This document shows positions 18,125 to 25,639 of a DNA stretch of 64,000 nucleotides, one piece after another. The stretch spans positions 1,199,001 to 1,263,000 of the forward strand of contig NZ_CCXR01000001.1 of NCBI RefSeq assembly GCF_000821085.1. Direction: 5' to 3'. Below the pieces are notes generated by a model. That model did not search any database. It was not told the DNA's origin and saw only the letters and a list, made by a program, of their open reading frames with translations. This DNA is from Bacillus sp. B-jedd (GTDB taxonomy: Bacteria > Bacillota > Bacilli > Bacillales > Cytobacillaceae). Each line of letters starts with the position of its first letter. The stretch's first letter is position 1. A program made the translations under genes and the position numbers.

Positions 18125-18154
18125 ATTATATGTGAAGCGGGTGAGAAAAGTCAA
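18125..18154 (-). promoter_or_regulatory. Sigma-A promoter of the S-box met operon
   Basis: On the minus strand TTGACT and a consensus TATAAT are separated by 18 bp, about 55 bp upstream of the aptamer. Confidence 0.85.
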
Positions 18155-18205
18155 CCGAAAATTCTAAATATTTTTATTTTCTTTTTGCAAAAAGGAGGGA
18201 TAAGC

Positions 18206-18871
18206 GCCCGAACATCAATAGGCAGTCCGGTCTTCGGTAACTAAAGAAAGACTTAGTGCCCGAACAGCAATTGTAAGTCAGGTCTTCGGTAACTAAAGGT
18301 GGACTTAGTGCTCGAACAGCCATAGTCAGTCCGGTCTTCGGTAACTAAAGGTGGACTTAGTGCTCGAACAGCCATAGTCAGTCCGGTCTTCGGTAACTAA
18401 AGAAAGACTTAGTGCCCGAACAGCCATAGTCAGTCCGGTCTTCGGTAACTAAAGGGAGACTTAGCGCCCGAACAGCAATGGTAAGTCCGGTCTTCGGTCA
18501 CTAAAGAAAGACTTAGTGCCCGAACAGCCATAATCAGCCAGGTCTTCGGTAACTAAAGGTGGACTTAGCGCCTGAACAGCCATAGTCAGTCCGGTCTTCG
18601 GTCACTAAAGGTGGACTTAGTGCCCGAACAGCCATAGTCAGTCCGGTCTTCGGTAACTAAAGGTGGACTTAGTGCTCGAACAGCCATAGTCAGTCCGGTC
18701 TTCGGTAACTAAAGGTGGACTTAGCGCACGAACAGCCATAGTCAGTCCGGTCTTCGGTAACTAAAGGTGGACTTAGTGCCCGAACAGCCATAGTCAGTCC
18801 GGTCTTCGGTAACTAAAGGTGGACTTAGCGCCCGAACATCAATTCACAGCCTGATCTTCAGTCTCTAAAAA
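18206..18871. repeat. 52-bp tandem repeat array 1 (13 units, non-coding)
   Basis: Thirteen head-to-tail units with an exact 52-bp period begin at 18206 and every 52 bp to 18830; the last is degenerate. The common scaffold is GCCCGAAC, 17 variable bases, then GTCTTCGGTAACTAAA, five bases and GACTTAG. Across each junction TTCGG..ACTAA pairs with TTAGT..CCGAA, so every unit can form a hairpin. The first and last units share the variant GAACATCAAT. No long frame or spacer structure is present. A related 52-bp array lies at 24842-25355. Confidence 0.95.
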
Positions 18872-18895
18872 TTTTTTCGTCCTAAGCGGGAAAAT

Positions 18896-18922
18896 TGAAA
18901 CTTTTTATTTCTTTCATTCGTC
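18896..18922 (+). promoter_or_regulatory. Possible ECF sigma-factor promoter
   Basis: TGAAAC and CGTC are separated by 17 bp, close to the sigma-W/M/X pattern (TGAAAC, about 16 bp, CGTA/CGTC). It lies 84 bp before the exported protein gene at 19006. Confidence 0.4.
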
Positions 18923-19005
18923 TAAAAAATTGCTAAGGAACTTATCGCAGAAAAGGACCTAATTTTTGCAGCTATTAATCTCATAATGAAAGATGGTGGG
19001 CTATC

Positions 19006-19548
19006 ATGAACAAAAAATTGATTGGTACAGCAGCGGTTGTCATTTCACTTTCCTTAGTCGGAGGCATTGGCTTGATGAAAGTCTCCAAAACACTGGCTAG
19101 ATCCAATGTGACAGTAAGTGAAAAAGGCGACAAAGAAAAAGCGGGCGTTTTTGAAATCCAAATTGGGGACAGCGCTCATACGGTCCTGAAGGTTCCGATG
19201 AATGAAGAGGGCTTAATCGTGAAGAATGAAGGGAAGGCCACGAAAATATTGAACAGCGAGCTTCCGAAGGACGGAGAAGACTATCCTCTTCTCGCCATTG
19301 TAGACAGCGTTCCTTATAAGGAATGGGAGTCCTATGGGGAAGAGGGATGGGCCATGTATGCCGCGTATTTAAGGGACGGCGATCAAGTTTACACCCTCAT
19401 GTTCTCAGAAGAACCACCATCTTCTTTATTCGAATTGAAAGATGAAGGGAAAATCGCTGAGCTGATAGAGAGCCACCGGGGCAAGATGGCTGTTTTGGAA
19501 GAGGCTGCTTTAAAAGCGGGCTTTAGTCCTGCCCTTCAGACAAATTAA
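19006..19548 (+). CDS. Hypothetical small membrane-anchored or exported protein
   Basis: A 180-residue protein that I do not recognise. Residues 5-24 (LIGTAAVVISLSLVGGIGLM) form a single hydrophobic segment after two lysines, a signal peptide or membrane anchor with no lipobox. The remaining ~150 residues are acidic and soluble, with the pattern LLAIVDSVPYKEWESYGEEGWAMYAAY spread over residues 93-120. The protein probably faces the outside. A possible ECF promoter and a terminator frame it as a single-gene unit between repeat array 1 and degV. Confidence 0.75.
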   Translation: MNKKLIGTAAVVISLSLVGGIGLMKVSKTLARSNVTVSEKGDKEKAGVFEIQIGDSAHTVLKVPMNEEGLIVKNEGKATKILNSELPKDGEDYPLLAIVDSVPYKEWESYGEEGWAMYAAYLRDGDQVYTLMFSEEPPSSLFELKDEGKIAELIESHRGKMAVLEEAALKAGFSPALQTN

Positions 19549-19596
19549 TTCATGTTTTTCTAAATAGAATAATGACTCATGCATGAGTTTATACAG

Positions 19597-19630
19597 GGTA
19601 TTGGTCCATATTGGATCAATGCCCTTTTTG
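19597..19630 (+). terminator. Hairpin terminator after the 19006 gene
   Basis: GGGTATTGGTCCA and TGGATCAATGCCC pair with one mismatch around a 3-nt loop, followed by TTTTTG. A perfect palindrome, ACTCATGCATGAGT (19575-19588), lies just before it. Confidence 0.75.
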
Positions 19631-19741
19631 ATAAAAAAATGTTTGGAATGGTAAAAATGCCATTTTTTACTGTACGATTCCCACATCTCATGTATAGTGA
19701 AAGTAAGGTTTTAACAGTATCGGCTATATGGAAGGGGACAG

Positions 19742-20596
19742 ATGATGAGGCGCATTGTTTTATCGACCGAGAGTGGGGCGGATTTACCGAAGGATTTGGC
19801 TGAGAAATATGCTGTGCAAGTAGTTCCGATGCATGTCATCATGGATGGGCAAGACTATTTGGACGGGTCTCTGCCAGTGGAAGAGATTTATGATTATTAT
19901 GAGCGGACGAAGAAAATACCTTCGACAGCCGCAACGAATGTACATGAGTACCAGGAGTGTTTTGTAAAAATACAGGCCGATTACCCAGACTGTGCCATAG
20001 TCCACGTCGGATATACATCAAAAGCTTCTGTTTCCTTTCAAAGCGCGGTATTGGCCTCAGAGGAATTCGAAAACCTTTATCTTATTGATGCGTTGAACGT
20101 GACTGGCGGACTTGCCGCAATTGTTCTATATGCAGCACGCCTGCTGGAGGCAGAGCCGGAGATTGATCCTAAGAAGCTGGTTGCCAAGATTGAGGAAATG
20201 GTGCCGAAGTCAAGGCTCGCTTTCACTCCCGGCAGCCTCGATTTCCTGAGAGCTGGCGGCCGGGTTAGTAATATCGCTTATTTAGGCGGGGCTTTGCTGA
20301 AAATCAAGCCTTGCATTGAATTAATTGGCGGGAAGCTTGTTTCCACGAAAAAATACCGCGGCAAAATGAACGTGGTCGCGGAAAGGTTGCTGAGGGAGTA
20401 TTTAGAGGAATACAATATTGACCGCGAGCAGCTTTACTTACTTTACTCCATCGGCCTTGATGACGCTATTAAGCAGCGGATGGATGAACTTGCAAAAGAA
20501 GCAGGCTTTAGGAATATCAGATGGATCCAGGCCGGGGCGATGATTTCCACTCACGCCGGACCTGGGGGATTTGGAGTTGCCGGGTTGGAAGTCTAG
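19742..20596 (+). CDS. DegV family fatty-acid-binding protein
   Basis: A 284-residue DegV/EDD-fold protein. In Gram-positives such FakB-type proteins hold a fatty acid for phosphorylation by FakA. Family marks are VLSTESGADLP at the N-terminus, the PSTAATNVHEY motif, the lipid-site loop TPGSLDFLRAGGRVSN, and IQAGAMISTHAGPGGFG near the C-terminus. AAGGGGACAG precedes tandem ATG codons at 19742 and 19745. No FakA gene is nearby, as is common for the several DegV paralogues of one genome. It is a single-gene unit. Confidence 0.93.
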   Translation: MMRRIVLSTESGADLPKDLAEKYAVQVVPMHVIMDGQDYLDGSLPVEEIYDYYERTKKIPSTAATNVHEYQECFVKIQADYPDCAIVHVGYTSKASVSFQSAVLASEEFENLYLIDALNVTGGLAAIVLYAARLLEAEPEIDPKKLVAKIEEMVPKSRLAFTPGSLDFLRAGGRVSNIAYLGGALLKIKPCIELIGGKLVSTKKYRGKMNVVAERLLREYLEEYNIDREQLYLLYSIGLDDAIKQRMDELAKEAGFRNIRWIQAGAMISTHAGPGGFGVAGLEV

Positions 20597-20623
20597 TAAA
20601 GAATTTAATAGAAATATAATCAT

Positions 20624-20652
20624 AAACACCTGCTGACAGTAGGTGTTTTTTG
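20624..20652 (+). terminator. Rho-independent terminator after degV
   Basis: AAACACCT and AGGTGTTT pair around a 9-nt loop and run into a T tract. Confidence 0.85.
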
Positions 20653-20783
20653 CTGTTTCTAATATTTCAGTATATGAAAATACTTATCGACCAACTAAAG
20701 ACATTATTTTTTATTAATTTCAAATATAATAAAAATTGTTCTAGCATTATTACATTATTTTTTGAAAAACTAATCCGCTTTTT

Positions 20784-20797
20784 TGTAAGCGCTTTAA
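20784..20797. promoter_or_regulatory. Probable cre (CcpA) site before the 1300-residue secreted protein
   Basis: TGTAAGCGCTTTAA matches the cre consensus TGWNANCGNTNWCA with one mismatch. It lies 60 bp upstream of the start codon and is centred on the palindrome AAGCGCTT. Confidence 0.65.
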
Positions 20798-20856
20798 AAG
20801 AGAAGGGAGGTTAACCAGCTTTAGAGCGATGGAATATCAACTCTGGGAGGTCCGAA

Positions 20857-23800
20857 ATGAAAAAACAAAAAACGAAAAGCCGGTTTTCAATCATCTTCTG
20901 TATAACTCTTGTTTTTAGCTTATTTGGCCCTTATATAGGATCAACTCCAAAAACACTAGGAGCCAGTAATGTACCAGCGGCAGTTGTTAATGGCGGGTTC
21001 GAAGAGGTTGTGATTCCTGGATGGAGCCTTGTCACCAATAATCCTTTAACTAGTATTTCTATTAGTGGTGAGAAAGCAAAAAGCGGAACCAAAAGCATGC
21101 ATTTAAAAGATTCAAATAGCAACACTACAGGGGGGAATTTACAGGTAACTAGTGAGAAGCTGCCCGTTGATTCCGGACAATCCTATAAAGCTAAAGCATT
21201 TGTAAACGTGGTCAACCAATCACATAGTATCGGGTATGAAGTCCATTATTTCAATGGTGAGAATCAAAAGGTAGGAACAGCTACGTTTATCAACTTCCGC
21301 TCAACAGATTTAGGAACCAATCAATGGACTGAAATGAGCGTGCCCTTTACGGTTCCGGAAGGAGCAACCCAGGTTGAACTTCGATTTAATTCGGGACATC
21401 CTTCCAACACGGAAGCTTACTTTGATGATGTGAAGATTGTGAAGGATTCGGATTCCTCGGAAATGCGGCCGGCAAATGCTTCGTTTGAAGAAGAAGCGGT
21501 TTATCCAGGCTGGAGCCAGGTAACCAAAAATCCCTCTACAAGTATTGCATTCAGCGCGGAAAAAGCGCGGACCGGAAGTAAGAGCTTATATTTCTTAGAT
21601 TCAAATAGCAATAGTACTAACGGAAATTTACAGGTAACCAGTGATAAAGTTACTGTTACAGCAGGGGAGTCATACACTGTGAAAGCATTTGTAAATGTTG
21701 TAAGGCAATCACACAGTATAGGTTTTGAAGTCCATTATTTTAACAATGAAAATCAAAGAGTTGGAGCTGCCACCTTTATTAATTTTGGCTCAGCTGTTTT
21801 AGGAACGGACAAATGGACTGAAATTCAAGTCCCTTTTACAGTTCCTGAAGGAGCCGCTAAAGTTGAACTTCGCTTTAATTCTGGACATCCCTCCATTACG
21901 GAAGCTTATTTTGACGATGTAATTGTTGAAGGGACATCCGTAAATGAACCTCCCGCTGGGGATATTCACACGGAGGTTATGAATCCCGGCTTTGAAGAAA
22001 AGGTTTTGGACGGGAATATTCCAGGATGGAAATCGGAATTCGAGGGACCGGGCATTCAAGTTAGTTCTGAACGTTCGCATACTGGGACACAGAGCTTACA
22101 CTTGCATGATACCTCCGACAAAGTGGGGGTAAGTGTTTTAAGTGATAAAATTGCTGTCGAAGCAGGTGCCTCATATTTATTAACAGTCTTTTCTAATGTA
22201 GTTAGCCAGACTCATAATGTCGTAACCGAAATTCGATATTTTGATAAGGATAATAAAAAAATCTCTGATAGCAGAGAACTGAACGGCAACTTGCCAAAAA
22301 ATGAGTGGGTTGATTTAAAGGTATTCAGTGTGGCCCCAGAGAACGCTGCGTATGCCAGATTGGCATTTTATTCTGGCGGGATCAGTCTGACGGAAGTATA
22401 TTTTGACGATGTGACCTTTAAGAAAGTAACAGATGATTCAAAGTTTGACCGTACCTATGCCGAACCTATTAATCTGGGAGAAATGGTCCATGTTCAATTA
22501 GGGCAAGCAGGGGTCATTCAGGAAAATAGTTTGGGTGAGAATGAAGTTTACTACCATTCAAACGGCCATCCTGGAACCTTCTCTGTTTTGGATGCTGAAA
22601 CAGGAAAATTGAAATTCTCTAAAGTAATCAATAATACAGAAGCCGTATGGGCCATTACGATCGGTCCAGATAAAAATGTGTATTTTGCTGGTACTTCTGA
22701 TGGGAAATTGTATCGTTATGTACCTGAGCGAAAGGTGATTGAGGACCTAGGGGCCAATCCTACTGCTGGCTGGGTATGGGATATAGAAGCCACAAATGAC
22801 GGCAAAATTTATGGCGCGACTTATCCTAGCGCAGGCATTTTCGAGTATGATATCAAAACTGGTACGTTCAGGGACTTTGGAAGTGTGACTAACCAGGATT
22901 ACGCACGCGGACTGGCTGTTGATGGGGATAATATTTATGTGGGAATTGGAACAACAAAACATTTATATAAAATTAATCGCCATACTGGTAAAAAAGAAGA
23001 GATTTTCATCGAAGGCCACTCAGGTGAAAATGGAACGATTCAGGACTTTTGGGTCGTGAATGGAAAGCTTCTTGTGGCTGTTTCAACGATCAATATGCTT
23101 GTCTTAAATCAGGAGACCTTGAAGGTTGAGGGTTCTTTTAATTTTAGCAATATGATATCTGAACCAGATCCGAACGAGCCCAATATGATTTATTACAAAA
23201 ACGGAACAGAATTCTACAAATATGACCTTAATACAAATACCGAGACATTGATTGAAGGCCTTCCCGTTCTTCCGGACACTCCAAGGGTAAAGGATATGGC
23301 TTGGATAACGTTATCTACTGGAGAAACTGTGCTGGCAATGGTGACACAATACGGCGAGTATATGCTGTACAATCCCAAGACCAATGAGATGAAATTTATC
23401 ATTCTTGACCTGGCTGCAACAGCTGTAGCTATCCAATCCTTGAAGTCTGGTCCGGACGGAAAGCTGTATATGGGCGGATATCAGCGGGGAATGAGTGTGT
23501 ATAACCCATTTACCGAGGAAATTGAAGTGAATATTTCTTCATTTGCCCAGCCGGAGGGAATCGGATTTTTGGATGATACTGTTTATTTTGGTACGTATGT
23601 CGGGGCAATCATGTACAGCTATGACCCTTCACAGCCCGTGGACTTAAATAGCAATCCAAAGCTTGAATATGATATAAAAGACGAACAAGACCGTCCTTTT
23701 GCGATTACATCAGGTGATAATAAGCTTTTTGTGGGGACAATTCCTGATTATGGCGTTTTGGGCGGAGCCCTTGCTATCTATGATGGTGACACAAAAGAAT

Positions 23801-24759
23801 GGTCACAACAACGGAATATTGTCCAAGACCAAAGTATTATCAGCCTTGCCTATCAAGATGGAAAGCTGTATGGAGGAACATCAGTATGGGGCGGGCTGGG
23901 AATAAATCCTAAAGCTGAAGAAGCGAAAATCTTTGTTTGGGATGTTGAAAAAGGTGAAAAGATTGCCGAATTCACCCCAAACATTCTGGGAATTGATAGC
24001 ACTCCCCGTATGATTGGTGATTTATCATTCGGGCCGGATGGCTTCTTATGGGGAGCCGTTGAAGGTACAATTTTTAAAATGGATCCAGAAACGTATGAAG
24101 TGGTGGATAGCAAAGTGATTCGCCCAAGTTTGTATAACAGCAGTAAATGGTTTCCTTACCGCCTTGAATGGGGACCGGATGGGATGTTATATACCACTTT
24201 ATCGCGCAGTCTAATTGTCATTGACCCTGAAACCTTGGATTATAAAGTGCTTGTAGACGACTTCATGAACAGTATGACGGTCGGAGTGGATGGAAGCATT
24301 TATTATGCACTAGGAAGTGAGCTTTATAAAATCCCCGTACCTGAAACAGATGCAACCTTAACATCGATTAGCATTGATGGCAAAACGATTGAAGGCTTTC
24401 AGCCTGGGAAATTGAACTATACGATTAATACTGCCCCAACCGAAAACATTGTTGTTGAGACAGGCCAACAAGGGGCAAATGTTGAGTTCATGCATGGAAC
24501 TGATAAAACAGAAATAATTGTAACGGGAGCAGACGGCGTTTCTAAGCTACGGTACATCATTTCATGGACAGAAAATCAGTGTAGGCCAGGCAAACCAGAT
24601 AAACCAGGCAAACCGGAAAATCCCGGTAAACCGGACAAACCAGGTAAACCGGACAAACCAGGTAAACCGGACAAAGTCTGTAAGCCGGATAAACCAGGGA
24701 AAATAGACAATTCAGGAAATCCTGATAAAGCTGGCGTAGAAAAAATGGATAATAACTGA
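20857..24759 (+). CDS. Large secreted protein: three CBM-like domains, beta-propeller, cadherin-like domain, PGKP tail
   Basis: A 1300-residue protein with a signal peptide (residues 1-~36, ending near LGAS). Three related ~160-residue modules follow, starting near residues 37, 206 and 369. Each has an NGGFEE..PGW start and a YFDDV end, as in jelly-roll carbohydrate-binding modules. Residues ~530-1165 form a WD40/YVTN-like beta-propeller with repeated DGKIYGATY and GPDGxLY motifs. A cadherin-like sandwich follows (LTSISIDGKTIEGFQPG), then a PGKPDKPGKP tail from about residue 1242 that may span the wall. No LPXTG is present. GGGAGG precedes the ATG. A shorter homologue is encoded convergently at 25640. 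Sugar binding, or cleavage by the propeller, is inferred from architecture and the neighbouring glycan genes. Confidence 0.88.
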   Translation: MKKQKTKSRFSIIFCITLVFSLFGPYIGSTPKTLGASNVPAAVVNGGFEEVVIPGWSLVTNNPLTSISISGEKAKSGTKSMHLKDSNSNTTGGNLQVTSEKLPVDSGQSYKAKAFVNVVNQSHSIGYEVHYFNGENQKVGTATFINFRSTDLGTNQWTEMSVPFTVPEGATQVELRFNSGHPSNTEAYFDDVKIVKDSDSSEMRPANASFEEEAVYPGWSQVTKNPSTSIAFSAEKARTGSKSLYFLDSNSNSTNGNLQVTSDKVTVTAGESYTVKAFVNVVRQSHSIGFEVHYFNNENQRVGAATFINFGSAVLGTDKWTEIQVPFTVPEGAAKVELRFNSGHPSITEAYFDDVIVEGTSVNEPPAGDIHTEVMNPGFEEKVLDGNIPGWKSEFEGPGIQVSSERSHTGTQSLHLHDTSDKVGVSVLSDKIAVEAGASYLLTVFSNVVSQTHNVVTEIRYFDKDNKKISDSRELNGNLPKNEWVDLKVFSVAPENAAYARLAFYSGGISLTEVYFDDVTFKKVTDDSKFDRTYAEPINLGEMVHVQLGQAGVIQENSLGENEVYYHSNGHPGTFSVLDAETGKLKFSKVINNTEAVWAITIGPDKNVYFAGTSDGKLYRYVPERKVIEDLGANPTAGWVWDIEATNDGKIYGATYPSAGIFEYDIKTGTFRDFGSVTNQDYARGLAVDGDNIYVGIGTTKHLYKINRHTGKKEEIFIEGHSGENGTIQDFWVVNGKLLVAVSTINMLVLNQETLKVEGSFNFSNMISEPDPNEPNMIYYKNGTEFYKYDLNTNTETLIEGLPVLPDTPRVKDMAWITLSTGETVLAMVTQYGEYMLYNPKTNEMKFIILDLAATAVAIQSLKSGPDGKLYMGGYQRGMSVYNPFTEEIEVNISSFAQPEGIGFLDDTVYFGTYVGAIMYSYDPSQPVDLNSNPKLEYDIKDEQDRPFAITSGDNKLFVGTIPDYGVLGGALAIYDGDTKEWSQQRNIVQDQSIISLAYQDGKLYGGTSVWGGLGINPKAEEAKIFVWDVEKGEKIAEFTPNILGIDSTPRMIGDLSFGPDGFLWGAVEGTIFKMDPETYEVVDSKVIRPSLYNSSKWFPYRLEWGPDGMLYTTLSRSLIVIDPETLDYKVLVDDFMNSMTVGVDGSIYYALGSELYKIPVPETDATLTSISIDGKTIEGFQPGKLNYTINTAPTENIVVETGQQGANVEFMHGTDKTEIIVTGADGVSKLRYIISWTENQCRPGKPDKPGKPENPGKPDKPGKPDKPGKPDKVCKPDKPGKIDNSGNPDKAGVEKMDNN
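24583..24700 (+). repeat. 18-bp repeats coding the PGKPDK tail
   Basis: AAACCGGACAAACCAGGT-like units recur in frame with the secreted protein and encode PGKPDK hexapeptides. The region can slip and change tail length. Confidence 0.85.
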
Positions 24760-24780
24760 ATGACGACAAAGTAACAAATA

Positions 24781-24813
24781 AGGTTTTCTGTGATGAGCAG
24801 AAAACCTTTTTTT
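24781..24813 (+). terminator. Rho-independent terminator after the secreted protein gene
   Basis: AGGTTTTCTG and CAGAAAACCT pair around a 7-nt loop, followed by a run of seven T. Confidence 0.92.
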
Positions 24814-24841
24814 ATTGCATAAGGCATGACATGAGTTAAAA

Positions 24842-25355
24842 GCCCGGATGGATACCAGGCGTTCTGCCTCCGGTCTCTAAACGAAGACTTAGAGCCCGAA
24901 CGCCTATCGGCAACCTGTCCTTCGGGCACTAAACGATGACTTAGAGCCCGAACGCCTATCGGCAACCTGTCCTTCGGGCACTAAACGATGACTTAGAGCC
25001 CGAACGCCTATTGGCAACCTGTCCTTCGGGCACTAAACGATGACTTAGAGCCCGAACGCCTATCGGTAACCTGTCCTTCGGGCACTAAACGATGACTTAG
25101 AGCCCGAACGCCTACCGGCAACCTGTTCTTCGGGCACTAAACGATGATTTAAAGCCCGAACGCCTATTGGCAACCTGTCCTTCGGGCACTAAACGATGAC
25201 TTAGAGCCCGAACGCCTATCGGCAACCTGTCCTTCGGGCACTAAACGATGACATAGAGCCCGAACGCCTGCCGGCAACCTGTCCTTCGGGTTCTAAACGA
25301 AGACTTAGAGCCCGAACGCCTATTGGCAACCTGTCCTTCGGGCACTAAACGATGA
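24842..25355. repeat. 52-bp tandem repeat array 2 (10 units, non-coding)
   Basis: Ten head-to-tail 52-bp units start at 24842 and every 52 bp to 25310; the first is degenerate. The scaffold is GCCCGAACGCCTAT, a short variable part, CCTGTCCTTCGGGCACTAAA, then CGATGACTTAGA. TTCGGGC.CTAA and TTAG.GCCCGAA pair across each unit junction around an 8-nt loop, giving a strong hairpin. Period and hairpin scaffold match array 1 at 18206, but the unit sequence differs. The last unit breaks off at AAACGATGA inside the start of the FIMAH fragment. Confidence 0.95.
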
Positions 25356-25582
25356 GCTTTGTCGAGCGGGAGTCAGCATACGGAAACATCACAAATTCAC
25401 TCAGCAAGCAACTGTCAAATGCCATAGCCTCAGCCATCCACCACCGTGATATGGGAAGGCAGGAGCAGGCAGCCAAACACCTGCAGGATGCCCTGAAACA
25501 CCTTGAAAATGCAGAGCCAACGGATCTTACAAACGAGACCTTGGCAAAATTGCAAGGCATCCTCGACTCGATTGACTTGTAA
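25352..25582 (+). pseudogene. Orphan FIMAH-domain fragment abutting repeat array 2
   Basis: A 76-codon frame encoding just a FIMAH-like helical domain: ITNSLSKQLSNAIASAIHH, then DMGRQEQAAKHLQDALKHLE. It is homologous to the C-terminal domain of the convergent 1015-residue protein (IPHSLAKQLTNRLAQAEHH..GQAVKHLNDFRKHL). Such domains normally end large secreted enzymes. This one has no signal peptide, no ribosome site before the ATG, and a stop two codons upstream. Its start coincides with the last 52-bp repeat. It is most simply the severed tail of a former secreted protein; a translated small protein is less likely. Confidence 0.72.
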
Positions 25583-25592
25583 AACAGATATA

Positions 25593-25632
25593 AAAGCCAG
25601 GCTCCTTTTTTATCGGGAGCCTGGCTCTTTTG
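25593..25632. terminator. Bidirectional terminator between convergent units
   Basis: AAAGCCAGGCTCC and GGGAGCCTGGCTCTTTT pair closely around an 8-9 nt loop. It separates the FIMAH fragment from the minus-strand secreted protein. Confidence 0.9.
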
Positions 25633-25639
25633 CTATCTG

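Noticed and set aside
18206-18871. CRISPR array
   Set aside because: The 52-bp units are contiguous and similar over their full length, with no unique spacers of constant size. No cas gene is in the window.
20695-20716. Sixth copy of the 22-bp regulon motif
   Set aside because: Only the first AAAGACA half matches. The second half is an AT-rich run without CTTG(TC).
24576-24965. Minus-strand ORF with GLSGLPG repeats
   Set aside because: It is the antisense shadow of the PGKPDK tail and the terminator of the secreted protein.
24842-25355. CRISPR array or coding repeats
   Set aside because: Units have no spacers. The frames that cross them contain stops such as TAA in ACTAAA, and no ribosome site is present.
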